From NCBI GenBank assembly GCA_964447285.1, contig CAYURO010000023.1, forward strand, positions 1 through 64,000: DNA of 64,000 nucleotides, written 5' to 3'. Source of the DNA: CAJBNH01 sp964447285 (GTDB lineage: Bacteria > Myxococcota_A > UBA9042). Position numbers and translations under genes: made by a program. The notes under the pieces are model-generated. The model was given only the letters and a program-made list of their open reading frames with translations, ran no database searches and was not told where the DNA came from. The first letter of the stretch is position 1; each line of letters begins with the position of its first letter. This document shows positions 17,704 to 27,400 of this stretch, piece by piece.

Positions 17704-18588
17704 CTACCGGATCTCGCCCCGCAGGTGCTCCAGCTTGCCGTCCTGGCTGGTCAGGCGAAAGCGCGTGCCGTCGTAGCTCTTCAAGGCCTCGAGCGCGGTG
17801 ACGGTGGGCAGCAGCACGGGCTTGCGGAACTCCACCTCGATGTCCAGCCGCTCGCGCGCGGTGGGCAGCGCAGCGAGGCACCGGGCCAGCGTCCACGCGC
17901 CGTGGGCGATGGCGCGCGGAAAGCCGAACATCTTGGCTGAGTACGCGTGCAGGTGGATCGGGTTGTAGTCGCCTGATGCCCAAGCGTACCGGCGGCCGAT
18001 GTCTTCGCCGACCTCGATGGTGTGCCGCATCACCTCGCCCTCAGAACCGTCGTGCCAGTCATCCACCGGTATGTCTTGGGGTTTCGCCGGCCGCTCGGCT
18101 CCCGCGGGCTCGACACGTCGGCTCAACAGCGTCGATGTACCCTGCCAGACCGACTGGCCGGCAGAGGTCGCCTCGGTCAACAGGTCGATCTCGATGCCCC
18201 TGACCCCCTCGCGGTGACCGCCGATGCGCGCGACCAGATGCAGGGGCTCATCGCCCTGGATCAGGCGCTTCTGGACGATGCGTTGGCGGATGTGGATCAG
18301 GCCGAAGGCGGGGAAGGGAAAGGTCGGGTCCGTCAGGATATCCAAGTGCAGCGGCACGGCCAGCACGTGCGGGTAGGTGGCCGGCATCACGCCGGACTCG
18401 GCAAAGCCACACACCCACTGGTAGTCGCGCAGGTGCCGGCGGTCGGGCTTCTGCGCCATCAGCTCGCACTCGAGACCCGGCACGACCTGACCCGGCTGCA
18501 GACCCGTCTTGCGCGGCCAAAGTGCGTGCGCATAGCCCGTCAGAATCTTTGGAGGGTGCTCGTAGTACCGGCGAGTGGGCGTCGTCAT
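17704..18588 (-). CDS. MaoC-like (double hot-dog) acyl-CoA hydratase
   Basis: A 294-residue protein resembling two-domain MaoC/hydratase-2 enzymes that hydrate (R)-type enoyl-CoA. The C-terminal half has the hydratase-2 motif ASGDYNPIHLHAYSAKMFGFPRAIAHG, here broken for reading as ASGDYNPIH and FPRAIAHG (about residues 225-255), containing the catalytic Asp and His. The N-terminal half looks like a non-catalytic hot-dog. The ATG at 18588 (MTTPTRRYYEHPP) is chosen over an upstream frame that overlaps the next gene. Substrate unknown; fatty acid or polyhydroxyalkanoate metabolism is the family norm. Confidence 0.82.
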   Translation of the reverse strand: MTTPTRRYYEHPPKILTGYAHALWPRKTGLQPGQVVPGLECELMAQKPDRRHLRDYQWVCGFAESGVMPATYPHVLAVPLHLDILTDPTFPFPAFGLIHIRQRIVQKRLIQGDEPLHLVARIGGHREGVRGIEIDLLTEATSAGQSVWQGTSTLLSRRVEPAGAERPAKPQDIPVDDWHDGSEGEVMRHTIEVGEDIGRRYAWASGDYNPIHLHAYSAKMFGFPRAIAHGAWTLARCLAALPTARERLDIEVEFRKPVLLPTVTALEALKSYDGTRFRLTSQDGKLEHLRGEIR

Positions 18589-18667
18589 GGGTTGACCTGT
18601 CGATGGATGCCGCGCGGACCTAGCACCGCTTGCCGAACGCGGCAAGGGGAAACCCGGCAACGCCTTG

Positions 18668-19678
18668 TCACGGTTCGACTCGGGCGTAGGCGAGTGCTTG
18701 TGCAACCAGTGCGGCGACTTGCGGGTCCCGGCGCAGGGGTTCCAGCAGCGTGGCCATGCGTTCGGGGCGCGAGGCCAGCGCGTTCGCTGCCGCACGCACG
18801 CCGGCCGCCCGCCGCACCGATTCGCGACTCGACAGCCAAATGGACAGCAAGGGCTCTGCCTCACCCGGTGCCACCGCGGCAAGGGCGACCAGGGCTTCGC
18901 CGGCCACAAGAGCCGAGCTATCTTTCGTCAGCGCGCGAAATTCCGGGGTCGCCGGCAACCACCCGATCTCTCCCACCTTGCGGATCGCCTCGGCGCGTGC
19001 GGTTGGGCTGGCCTTGCCCTCTTTGACCCAGCCCAGCAACCGCCCGGCAAGACCCAGATCGCGCCGGGTACGCAGGCTGGCCTGAACTTCTGCCACAACG
19101 GCCAGTTGCACGGCCTCACTCGGGTGGCGCAGGGCGTCCAGCGCGTACAGCGCGGGCGTGTCGCAGCCCGTGGCAAACAGAAAGCGCACGGCGGCCTCGG
19201 CGACACGCGGGTCGGGGTGTAGGGCCAGCGGCGTCACGAAGCCGGCCAGGCGCGGGTGGGCCGAGGCGATGGGGCGCGCGGCCTCCAACGACGTGGCAAG
19301 CATCCCGGGCTTGGCGTCGCTGAACGCCATGCGTGCCAGTGTCGGCCCTTCTGGACCCGCGAACAGCGAGGTCAGCGTTGCGCGCTGCGCCGGTGTGGCA
19401 TTGGCCTTTCCCAGCAGGGGCTTGCGTGCTTCGCCAAGCCGCGCCTTGGCCAGAGGCGTGGGCGTGCGGAACACCGGATCGGCCGCTGCCGCAATCGACG
19501 CCATCTGCTGCGCGTGGGCGCCGAAGTCACACCAGAGCTGGCGATCAGCGCGTACCGTGGGACCGAACAGCGCTTGACGAGGGGCGATCGGCCGCGTTTC
19601 AGCCACCGACTCAGGTGCGGCAAGGCACAGGCCAAGGGCTGCAACTCCGCTTGCGGCAATCCATCTGGGGGCGTTCAT
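18668..19678 (-). CDS. Exported HEAT-like repeat protein
   Basis: A 336-residue protein with a signal peptide (about 1-26, ending AAPESVAE) and Ala/Leu-rich helical repeats in the C-terminal two-thirds, for example HPDPRVAEAAVRFLF, HPSEAVQLAVVAEVQ and SSRESVRRAAGVRAA, each like a HEAT/PBS-lyase unit. No catalytic motif is visible; a protein-interaction scaffold in the periplasm is the reasonable guess. It is divergent from the permease gene. Confidence 0.78.
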   Translation of the reverse strand: MNAPRWIAASGVAALGLCLAAPESVAETRPIAPRQALFGPTVRADRQLWCDFGAHAQQMASIAAAADPVFRTPTPLAKARLGEARKPLLGKANATPAQRATLTSLFAGPEGPTLARMAFSDAKPGMLATSLEAARPIASAHPRLAGFVTPLALHPDPRVAEAAVRFLFATGCDTPALYALDALRHPSEAVQLAVVAEVQASLRTRRDLGLAGRLLGWVKEGKASPTARAEAIRKVGEIGWLPATPEFRALTKDSSALVAGEALVALAAVAPGEAEPLLSIWLSSRESVRRAAGVRAAANALASRPERMATLLEPLRRDPQVAALVAQALAYARVEP

Positions 19679-19809
19679 GGGCGCTCGCGGCCTCCAGGGG
19701 CGGAGGGCAGGGGTGCGATTCTACAGGGGCCGCGCTTTTCTGGCTTCCCCGCAAGCCGCCGACTATCCTGCGCGCAGGTGCCGCGCGACCGTGCGCGGGC
19801 GGGTGCGCC

Positions 19810-20973
19810 GTGGAGAACCAGTCGGAGGGAAAGCCCTTTCACATCGAGTGGCAGCCGCTGTTCTTCAAGCTGCTGCTGATCGGCAGCGTCGCCGCCTTCG
19901 TGCTGTGGCTGCTGGTGCGTTTGTCGGTCGTCACGGTGCCCATCCTTGTCGGCTTCTTCATCGCCTATGCCTTGAACCCGATGGTCGTGTGGCTGCGGCG
20001 GTGGCGCGTGCCGCCGGTGCTGGCGCTGACGGTGCCTGTCCTGGTGGTGGTGGTTCTGGCCGTGCTGTTCGCGACCATCGTGTTGCCCGGCATGGCGCAC
20101 GAGGTGATTCAGGCCAGCCAGCACGCCCCGGCGCGGCTGTACAACGCGATCCTGAAGGCAGACCCGTGGTTCCAGACGTACACGGGACAGCCGTTGTCCG
20201 CCGTCGTGGCTTACAGCGACCTCAGCAACGCCATGCAGTCGCTCGCGACGGAGATCTTCGGCCCCGCGCGGTCGACGCTGTCTTGGGTGCTGTCGAGTGC
20301 CCGGGAGATGCTGCTGGCCTTGGGCAACCTGCTGCTGGTGATCGTTGTCGCCTTCTTCCTGCTGGGCGAGTACGAGCGAATTCTTCGTCTGGGAGGCAGC
20401 TTGGTGCCGGTGCGCGACCAGCAGGTGGTCACCCGGGTCATTCGGCGGATCGACGGGGTGCTGGGGGGCTTCATCCGAGGCGAGCTGCTGCTGCTGGTGC
20501 TGGCGACGGTCGTCTTCACCGGCGGCTTGGCGCTGTTGGGGGTGCCGTACGCTCTGGTCGTCGGACCGATGGTCGCCGTGATCTATCTGGTGCCTTACGT
20601 CGGCGTGGTGGCGGGACTGGTCGTGTGCACGTCGCTGTCGCTGATGGCGGGGCACGCACCGCTGCGCACCCTGGGCGTCGTCGCGCTGTTCTTCGCGTTC
20701 TACGGCACGGACTTGCTGTACATCACGCCGCGCATCATCGGCAACCGGGTGGGATTGCGGCCCATCGCCGTGCTGTTGGGCATCATCGCTTGTGGTGAGC
20801 TGTTTGGCCCCGTGGGCGTGTTGCTGGCGATTCCGTTGCTGGCGTGTGGGCGTATCCTGCTGCTCGAGGTTTACGAGACCTACCGCGCATCGCCAGTCTA
20901 CCTGGGCGACCTGCCTGCGTCCGAACCCTCGACCGACCCGCCCGCTGAACCTGTTGAAAGGACCGGCGAATGA
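19810..20973 (+). CDS. AI-2E-family membrane permease
   Basis: A 387-residue polytopic membrane protein with the AI-2E/PerM architecture: two to three N-terminal helices (about 20-90), a roughly 70-residue soluble stretch, then five hydrophobic segments including the family motif GGFIRGELLL. Members export signals or act as sodium-linked exchangers; the function here is unknown. No ATG fits; GTG at 19810 lies just before the conserved region and beyond the divergent gene start, so it is favoured. The 3' end overlaps the kinase gene by 4 bp (ATGA). Confidence 0.82.
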   Translation: MENQSEGKPFHIEWQPLFFKLLLIGSVAAFVLWLLVRLSVVTVPILVGFFIAYALNPMVVWLRRWRVPPVLALTVPVLVVVVLAVLFATIVLPGMAHEVIQASQHAPARLYNAILKADPWFQTYTGQPLSAVVAYSDLSNAMQSLATEIFGPARSTLSWVLSSAREMLLALGNLLLVIVVAFFLLGEYERILRLGGSLVPVRDQQVVTRVIRRIDGVLGGFIRGELLLLVLATVVFTGGLALLGVPYALVVGPMVAVIYLVPYVGVVAGLVVCTSLSLMAGHAPLRTLGVVALFFAFYGTDLLYITPRIIGNRVGLRPIAVLLGIIACGELFGPVGVLLAIPLLACGRILLLEVYETYRASPVYLGDLPASEPSTDPPAEPVERTGE

Positions 20974-22424
20974 CCTCCCGTTCCACAGCGATTCCCGACC
21001 CGCCGTCGGTTTCCCGCGAGACCGTGTTGGAGCCCGACGGCCGCCCCGCGTGGGCGCAGCTCGAGCTGTTCCGCGGCATGTCGGACTCCGCAATTGAAGA
21101 GCTGCGGTCGGCGATGCAGCCCGCGTACTTTCAGGCAGGCGAAGTGATCTTGCGCCAGGGCGATGAAGGCTCGGACATGTACTTGCTGGACCAGGGGACT
21201 GTGCGGGTCCACGTGCGTGCGAGTCACAAGGACACCGCGTTCGAGCGCGTGCTGTACCCTCCCGCGATGTTTGGCGAGATGGCGCTGGTGACCAACGCGC
21301 CGCGCACCGCGTCGGTCGTGGCGGAGGAGACGTCGCGGTGCCTCAAGGTGTCGGCCGCGTCGTTTCGCTTGCTGGCCGCAAGGTTGCCAGAGGTCACGGC
21401 CTTCCTGACCGGAGCGGTGGGAGAGCGCCTGATCGAGGCCGACACCATCCAGCACGTCGGCAAGTATCAGGTCGTCGGGCGGCTGGGCGCCGGAGCGGTC
21501 GCCACCGTGTTCGAGGCGATGCACCCCGAGCTGCAGCGCACGGTTGCACTGAAGATGCTGTCGCACGCGCTGGTGCATCACCCCGGTTTTGCGGACCAGT
21601 TCAAGGACGAAGCCAAGCTGATCGCCAAGCTGGACCACGAGCACATCGTGCGGGTGATCGACACCGAAAAGGCCTACGGCACCCACTTCATCGTGATGGA
21701 GAAGCTCAACGGCCTGACGCTGGACGATCTGATTCAGGACCGCACCCAGCTGACGTGGGGAGCAACGCGCCGTGTGTTGCGCGAGATCGCCGCGGCGCTG
21801 GCCTACTCGCACGGCCAGGGCCTGCTGCACCGGGACATCAAGCCTTCCAACGTGTTCCTGACCCGCGAGGACCGCCGCGTCAAGCTGCTGGACTTCGGGA
21901 TCGCCGTGAACGCCGACGCCTCGACCCGTCAAAGCGGGGCGTTGCTGGGCACGCCCTACTACATGTCGCCCGAGCAGATTCTGGGGCGGTCGCTGGACGG
22001 ACGCTCTGACCTGTATTCGCTGGGAATTCTGGCCTACGAGCTGGTCACGCACGAGCTACCGTTCGACGCCGAGACGCTCGACGACCTGCTGCGCCTGCAC
22101 CTGAACCAGCCCACGCCCAACCCACGCGACCGCGTTCCCGACGTCCCTGAGGATCTGGTCGAGTTCATCGCGAAAGCGACGGCCAAGCAGCCGGCGGACC
22201 GGTTCGCGTCCTGCGCCGACGCCATGACGTTCCTGCAGCTGGCGACAGAGCTGCCGACCGTGCAGCGCATGGAGCTGACGACGCTGGCGATCTCCTACCA
22301 CCCCGCCAAGCGCGACAAGGTCATCCGGGCGCTGCGGCAGCTGGAGGACGCTCTGGAGTCCGAGGTCGGCGTGTCGGTGCTGTCGGCGCATCGGCGGTCG
22401 GGCGAGGGGAAGGGCGGGGAATAG
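20970..22424 (+). CDS. Ser/Thr protein kinase with N-terminal cyclic-nucleotide-binding domain
   Basis: A 484-residue soluble kinase. Residues 30-145 form a cNMP-binding fold (FQAGEVILRQGDEGSDMYLL, FGEMALVTNAPRTASV), placed before a Hanks-type kinase domain (about 165-435): Gly loop RLGAGAVATVF, Lys195 in VALK, HRDIKPSN with Asp289, DFG at 308-310 and SPEQ. The C-terminal 50 residues are not recognised. A cyclic nucleotide or similar ligand probably gates activity, by family analogy. Translational coupling to the permease suggests that it or its signal is a partner. Confidence 0.93.
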   Translation: MTSRSTAIPDPPSVSRETVLEPDGRPAWAQLELFRGMSDSAIEELRSAMQPAYFQAGEVILRQGDEGSDMYLLDQGTVRVHVRASHKDTAFERVLYPPAMFGEMALVTNAPRTASVVAEETSRCLKVSAASFRLLAARLPEVTAFLTGAVGERLIEADTIQHVGKYQVVGRLGAGAVATVFEAMHPELQRTVALKMLSHALVHHPGFADQFKDEAKLIAKLDHEHIVRVIDTEKAYGTHFIVMEKLNGLTLDDLIQDRTQLTWGATRRVLREIAAALAYSHGQGLLHRDIKPSNVFLTREDRRVKLLDFGIAVNADASTRQSGALLGTPYYMSPEQILGRSLDGRSDLYSLGILAYELVTHELPFDAETLDDLLRLHLNQPTPNPRDRVPDVPEDLVEFIAKATAKQPADRFASCADAMTFLQLATELPTVQRMELTTLAISYHPAKRDKVIRALRQLEDALESEVGVSVLSAHRRSGEGKGGE

Positions 22425-22534
22425 ACTGGGCGGGCGCGATCCGATGTCCATCTTTCCCCGCGTCGTCTCGAATGTGACCCAAGATTACGGGGCAGTCGAG
22501 GTTGCGCAGGGTGACCGCAGCTCACCTGACCAGC

Positions 22535-22599
22535 TTGACATGCGCAGACAGTTGCCGTCTGCTCGACACCGTCCTTTTGGTCGGACCAGTCCGTCCGAC
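22535..22599 (+). promoter_or_regulatory. Promoter/operator region candidate for the Bor-like pair
   Basis: A consensus TTGACA (22535-22540) lies 17 nt from a weak TCTGCT. Two dyads follow: GCAGAC-N7-GTCTGC (22544-22562), across the presumed -10 spacer, and GTCGGAC-N6-GTCCGAC (22580-22599) in the leader. The second ends 28 nt before the first lipoprotein start. The dyads could bind a repressor or fold in RNA. Confidence 0.35.
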
Positions 22600-22627
22600 A
22601 CTGCCGTTAACTAAATCGGAGGTTTCC

Positions 22628-23032
22628 ATGGCGTTGGCCCGTCCTGCCGCCCTGATCGCTGTACTGTTGCTGTCCGCGTGTAATCACGCGTATTTCGTAA
22701 CAGATTCAGCGCCCGGCGAGACTTTTGTCGAGAACAATCCCTTCTTCCTTTGGGGTTTGGTGGGTGAGAACACGGTTGATACCCGCCAGATGTGCCCTCA
22801 CGGCGTCGCGGAGGTCCACACCTACGAGACCGTTATCGATGGACTCGCGTCGGGGTTCACACTCGGGCTGTACTCGCCGCGCACCATCGAGATCACCTGT
22901 GCCGCAAAGCGGTCCAGCGAGGTTCGCCGAGTGTTGCTGACAGTGGATGCAGCAGGGCAACCCTTGGCTATGGCAACGGAAACGGGCGATGGACACACCA
23001 CGGTGCGTCAGGTCACGGAGGTGACGCGATGA
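22628..23032 (+). CDS. Bor/Iss-like lipoprotein
   Basis: A 134-residue predicted lipoprotein (lipobox LLSAC, lipidated Cys about 17) resembling the lambda Bor/Iss family: short N-terminal Tyr/Phe segment, FFLWGLVGENTVDTRQMCPHG, a central hydrophobic segment (TVIDGLASGFTLGLYSPRTIEITC) and two conserved Cys that probably pair. Bor proteins are outer-membrane lipoproteins associated with serum resistance in enterobacteria; the role in this lineage is unknown. GGAGG precedes the ATG. It overlaps the next gene, which encodes a paralogue. Confidence 0.8.
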   Translation: MALARPAALIAVLLLSACNHAYFVTDSAPGETFVENNPFFLWGLVGENTVDTRQMCPHGVAEVHTYETVIDGLASGFTLGLYSPRTIEITCAAKRSSEVRRVLLTVDAAGQPLAMATETGDGHTTVRQVTEVTR

Positions 23033-23415
23033 AGAGGCTGACACTTCTCCTTGTCTTGGCTCTGGCGTTCTCCCTCTCCGGCTGCTTCAAGACTCACATC
23101 ATCACGGACGACCAGCACGGCGTACCCTCGCGTGCCGTGCATGACACGTGGCACCACGCCGCCGTGTTGGGTCTGCTCGATGTGTCGGGTCCTCGCGAAC
23201 TGAACCAGATCTGCCCCAACGGCTGGGTCGGCATCGATGTCCAAACGTCGTTCATCAATTCGCTTGCGACCAACATCGTCAACAGCGCCCTGTTCGGCTT
23301 CCGGCTGTGGGGGGCGCAGACGGTCACGGTGCGTTGCAAGGGCGGTCAGGCGTTCAACGCCGCGATCGACCCAGACGGACACGTCCTGGCCGTTGCGGAC
23401 GCCACCGCGCCCTAG
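23029..23415 (+). CDS. Second Bor/Iss-like lipoprotein (tandem paralogue)
   Basis: A 128-residue lipoprotein (lipobox SLSGC, Cys about 19) with the same plan as its neighbour: FKTHIITDD after the Cys, GLLDVSGPRELNQICPNG, a hydrophobic VNSALFGFRLWGAQTVTVRC and a short beta tail. It starts with ATGA overlap and a GGAGGTGA ribosome site inside the upstream gene. The pair probably arose by duplication and is co-expressed; sequences have diverged well beyond recent copies. Confidence 0.78.
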   Translation: MKRLTLLLVLALAFSLSGCFKTHIITDDQHGVPSRAVHDTWHHAAVLGLLDVSGPRELNQICPNGWVGIDVQTSFINSLATNIVNSALFGFRLWGAQTVTVRCKGGQAFNAAIDPDGHVLAVADATAP

Positions 23416-23491
23416 CAGTCGTCGTTGGTCCGCGGCGCAACGAGACCCGACGCTATCTCGTGCCCCGGCAGACCCTGGGAAGCGTGGTACA

Positions 23492-23525
23492 GCGGAGGGC
23501 AGGCGCACAAGGGCCCGCCCTCCGC
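23492..23525 (+). terminator. Hairpin after the Bor-like pair
   Basis: Perfect 9-bp stem GCGGAGGGC (23492-23500) with GCCCTCCGC (23517-23525) and a 16-nt loop, 76 nt after the second lipoprotein stop. No T-run follows, so termination is uncertain. Confidence 0.35.
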
Positions 23526-23603
23526 CCACCTCCACAGCGAATTTCCACCGCCCTCGCCAACCCACTGTACTTTCTGAAGATTACCCGTCACTCGCGCCTG
23601 CTC

Positions 23604-23631
23604 TTGACATTTGTCAAGCCGCTGCTAGATC
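23604..23631 (+). promoter_or_regulatory. Promoter with dyad overlapping the -35 box
   Basis: Consensus TTGACA at 23604-23609 is half of a perfect dyad TTGACA-TT-TGTCAA (23604-23617). A TG-extended -10 candidate, TGC-TAGATC (23623-23631), follows at 16-nt spacing. The arrangement suits repression of the HTH-protein gene that starts 38 nt downstream, possibly by its own product. Confidence 0.5.
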
Positions 23632-23669
23632 CCCAGCCACGCTCCCTACTTTGGGGCAAGCCGGCACGA

Positions 23670-24266
23670 ATGCGCCGGGTTGGAGCACAGGTGGACCTCG
23701 CCCGACTCGACTTGCTTGACAGTTATCGACTGCTGTCTGGCGTCGCGGTCGACTTGCGCGAGGCTTCCCCCGCCGCCCGCATGTACCTGCTGGATCTGGC
23801 CCTTCGTCTGGCGCAAGGGCAGGGCTACGCGGAGCTGTTGAGCCGCGTGCTGCGCCCCGACCTGCCCATCTACGACGGCATGAGTCCGTTGGCCCCCGGT
23901 GCGCACGAGCTGCCTGCCGTCCGTGCCGCCCGCGATCTGGTCTACCGCGCGGGCGTGGCCGAGGGGGTCATCGAGCCAGGCCCCGCCGAGTCCCAAGCGA
24001 TTGCGCTGCCGCCTGGTCTTCGCGCGGGCTTGGGGACCGGTTCCGTCAAGGGGGCCCCGGGCGCGGGCCTGACCACCGAGCCGATCGTGACCGTGGGCGA
24101 GGCGATGGACATCCTGGACATCACCCGGCAAGCCGTGATCAACGCCGTCCATGTCGGTCGCGTGCGGGGCGAGCAGCACGGCAAGCTTTGGGTGTTGTCC
24201 CGCGAGGACGTGCTGCGCTATCGCATGGCCCGCGACGATCGCCGCGCGGGGCGTCGCCCCAGCTGA
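23670..24266 (+). CDS. Small protein with C-terminal excisionase-like HTH
   Basis: A 198-residue protein. The first half is helical and unrecognised (LLDSYRLLSGVAVDLREAS). A Gly/Pro linker leads to a helix-turn-helix of the MerR/excisionase kind at about residues 140-190 (TVGEAMDILDITRQAVINAVHVGRV, then HGKLWVLSREDVLRYR), here read as TVGEAMDILDITRQAVINAV. Such domains bind DNA. The ATG at 23670 has only a loose GGGGCAAG upstream; frames reaching further left have no similarity. An autoregulator is possible given the dyad in its promoter. Confidence 0.75.
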   Translation: MRRVGAQVDLARLDLLDSYRLLSGVAVDLREASPAARMYLLDLALRLAQGQGYAELLSRVLRPDLPIYDGMSPLAPGAHELPAVRAARDLVYRAGVAEGVIEPGPAESQAIALPPGLRAGLGTGSVKGAPGAGLTTEPIVTVGEAMDILDITRQAVINAVHVGRVRGEQHGKLWVLSREDVLRYRMARDDRRAGRRPS

Positions 24267-24360
24267 TTCCTTCGCCAGTATCACCAATCATTACAATAGA
24301 CTGAAGCAGGTCATCCACTCAGCGCCGCGGGTATGCGCAGGTTTGCGGACCGTTTGTGTT

Positions 24361-24369
24361 CCCCCCCCC
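24361..24369 (+). repeat. C9 homopolymer tract upstream of giant Cys-rich gene
   Basis: Nine consecutive C lie 60 nt before the start of the giant exported protein. Tracts of this length can change by slipped-strand mispairing and alter promoter spacing; no promoter could be placed firmly here. Confidence 0.6.
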
Positions 24370-24428
24370 GGATCGCATACAGTCTTGGCGACTTGTGCCG
24401 GCTTGGCCGGACGCGGAAAGGGGGCAGC

Positions 24429-27400
24429 ATGGCGGCGCGGCAACGGTTCGCTCAGTTCCTTGCAGCCCGGCGCGGGATCCTTCTGATTTCGTTGCTGATC
24501 TTTACCGCCTCCGCGCAGGGTTGCAAGGGCTCGGCGATCGGCACCTCGTCCGAGCCGCTGGGCGACCCCGTGCTCACCTTCCCCGACGCGGGCATGGACG
24601 GCGACGCGACCTCGCCCACCTGCCAGACCGACCTCGACTGCGCCCCCTTGGCCAAGTCGCCGTGTACGTTGGCGATCTGCGAGCCCACCAGCCGGCGCTG
24701 CGTCACCGTTCCGCGGCCCGAGTTTGCCGCCTGCACCTCGACCGACCTCTGCGTGGCCGAGGCCGCCTGCGTCGGCGGCGCCTGCCAGCCCCTGACGCCG
24801 CGCACCTGCGACGACGGCAACCCCTGCACGATCGACGCCTGCGACCCCGCCACGGGCTGCACGGCGCTGCCCGCCGACGCGACGGTCGCCTGCTCTGACG
24901 ACAACCCCTGCACCTTGGGCGATCACTGCCAGGCCGGCTCGTGCACCTCGGTGCTCAACACCTGCGCTTGCGACCTGGCCAGCGACTGCACGGCCACCAT
25001 CGCCGATCCCTGCGCCGCGCCCATGCAGTGCTCGGGCGGGTTCTGCGTGCCGCTGCCCGACGCCGCCACCTCCTGCGACGACAAGAATCCTTGCACCATC
25101 GACACTTGCGACTCCCAAGTCGGCGGCTGCGTGCACGCCGAGCGACCGGACGGTCTCGCGTGCGACGACGGCAGCATCTGCACCCAGGGCGACGTCTGCC
25201 TGTCGGGGTCGTGCGTGTCGGCGGGCAAGCTCCCTTGCTCCGACGCCCCCGGCGCGTGCCCCACCACCTGTGACCCCGCCGTGGGCTGCACCGCCGACGC
25301 CACCCCGACGACCGGCCCCTGCGATGACGGCGACGAGACCACGGTCGGCGACCAGTGCCTGCAAGGCGCTTGCGTGGGCCAGCCGACCGGCAAGTGCTTG
25401 ACGGATGCCGACTGCCCGCCCGCCGCCGACTGTTTGGGCAAGCCCGTGTGCCGCCTGGGTCTTTGCATGGTCGACACCGATCTGGCCGTCGGCTGCCCCG
25501 CCGACTCTACCCAGACCTGCATGCTGCCGGTGTGCACGGCCACCGGCTGCCAGAGCTATCCCGCCGCAAAGGGGGCGCCCTGCCAAGAGGGCTCGCATTG
25601 CACCCACGGCGACCAGTGCTCAGCAAGCGGCGCCTGTATGTCCGGCCCTGAGCTGAACTGCGACGACGCCGACCCATGCACCTACGATGTCTGCGACGCG
25701 ACGGTCGGCTGCAAGGCCACCCCGGCGGCGGGCGGAACCGCGTGCCAGGACGGCGACCCCTGCACCACCGGCGACACCTGCGGCGATGGCAGCTGCGTGC
25801 CCGGACCCCACGTCTGCGACGACGGCGAGCCCTGCACCATCGACCTGTGCGACCCCGCAAAGAACAACGCATGCACCCACTTGGACGCGGTCGAGGGCTC
25901 CGGCTGCGAGGACGGCAACCCCTGCACCGTTGGCGGCGCATGTCAGGCCGGCGTGTGCGTGGGCGGAATCAAGCTCGTGTGCGACGACGGCAGTCCTTGC
26001 ACCAAGGACGCGTGCACCGATCAAGGTACCTGCAGCCACGAACCGATCGACGCCCCAGACGGACAGGTCGCGTGCGACGACGGCGACTCCTGCACCTCGG
26101 CCGACAAGTGCACCGCGGGCAAGTGCCAGGGCGTGTCGGGTGTGTGCCAGTGCGGCAAGGACTCGGATTGTCAGGGTTTTGAGGATGCCAACCTGTGCAA
26201 CGGCACCCTGCGCTGCATCAACCACGCCTGCGAGGTCGACCCCGGCACGCTGGTCCAGTGCCCCGCGCCCTCCAGCGCCTGTGCGGCCGTCCAGTGCCAG
26301 CCGTCCACCGGTCAGTGCTTCGAGGTCTCGATGCCCGGCGCCCCCTGCGACGACGGCGACATCTGCACGACCCAAGACACCTGCCTGTCCGGCGGCGTTT
26401 GCGTCGGCGGACCGCCTGTTTTGTGCACGGATGGTGACCTTTGCACCGTAGATTCCTGCGACCCGAGCAAGGGTTGCACGTTTGTCGTCGGGGTCGGTGT
26501 TTCGGCCCCCTGCGACGACGGCAACGCCTGCACGTTCGGCGACAAGTGCGGCGCCAACGGCTGCGAGTCCGGCATCAACGCGTGCCAGTGCCAGACCGAC
26601 GGCGACTGCCAGGCCTTCGACGACGGCAACGTCTGCAACGGCGGACTGCTGTGCAAGCAGGGCCTTTGCGTGGCCGACGGCAAGGGCGTGACCTGCCCCG
26701 ATCCCGGTGGCCCCTGCACTCCCACGGCGTGCGACCCCAAGACCGGCCAGTGCTTGTCCACCGCGCCGCTGGACGGCTCGGCGTGCGAGATCGCCGAGAC
26801 CTGTGCGACCGGTGGCATCTGCAAGGGTGGCGCGTGCTTGGGTGCCCAGGTGGCCAGCTGTGACGACCAGAACCCGTGTACCAAGGACTCCTGCACGCTC
26901 GACGGCTGCCAGCACGCCGTCCAGCAAGGCCTTGTGTGCAACGACGGCAACGCTTGCACCGCCAACGAGACGTGCGGCCCAACCGGCACCTGCGGCAGCG
27001 GCACCAACATCTGCAACTGCCAGCTGGACATCGACTGCCCCGACGACGGCAACAAGTGCAACGGCGTGTTCGAGTGCAAGGGCGCAGTTTGCCAGCCCAA
27101 GTCCGGCTCAGTCGTCCAGTGCGACGCGACTCAAGACAACGCGTGCAGCGTCAACACCTGCCAGCCCACCACCGGCAAGTGCGCGCCGATCGTGACGGCC
27201 GACGGCCAGAAGTGTGACGACGGCGACCAGTGCTCGCAGGGCGATGCGTGTCTGGCGGGCAAGTGCAAGGCGGGAGTCAGCCTGACCTGCGACGACCAGA
27301 ACCCTTGCACCGACGACGGCTGCAACCCGGCGCAAGGCTGCTGGCATCAGGCGAACACCAAGGCGTGCGACGACGGTAACCTGTGCACCATCGGCGACGT

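Noticed and set aside
19333..19809. Extension of the AI-2E-type permease upstream of 19810
   Set aside because: Most of it is antisense to the HEAT-like gene and none resembles the family.
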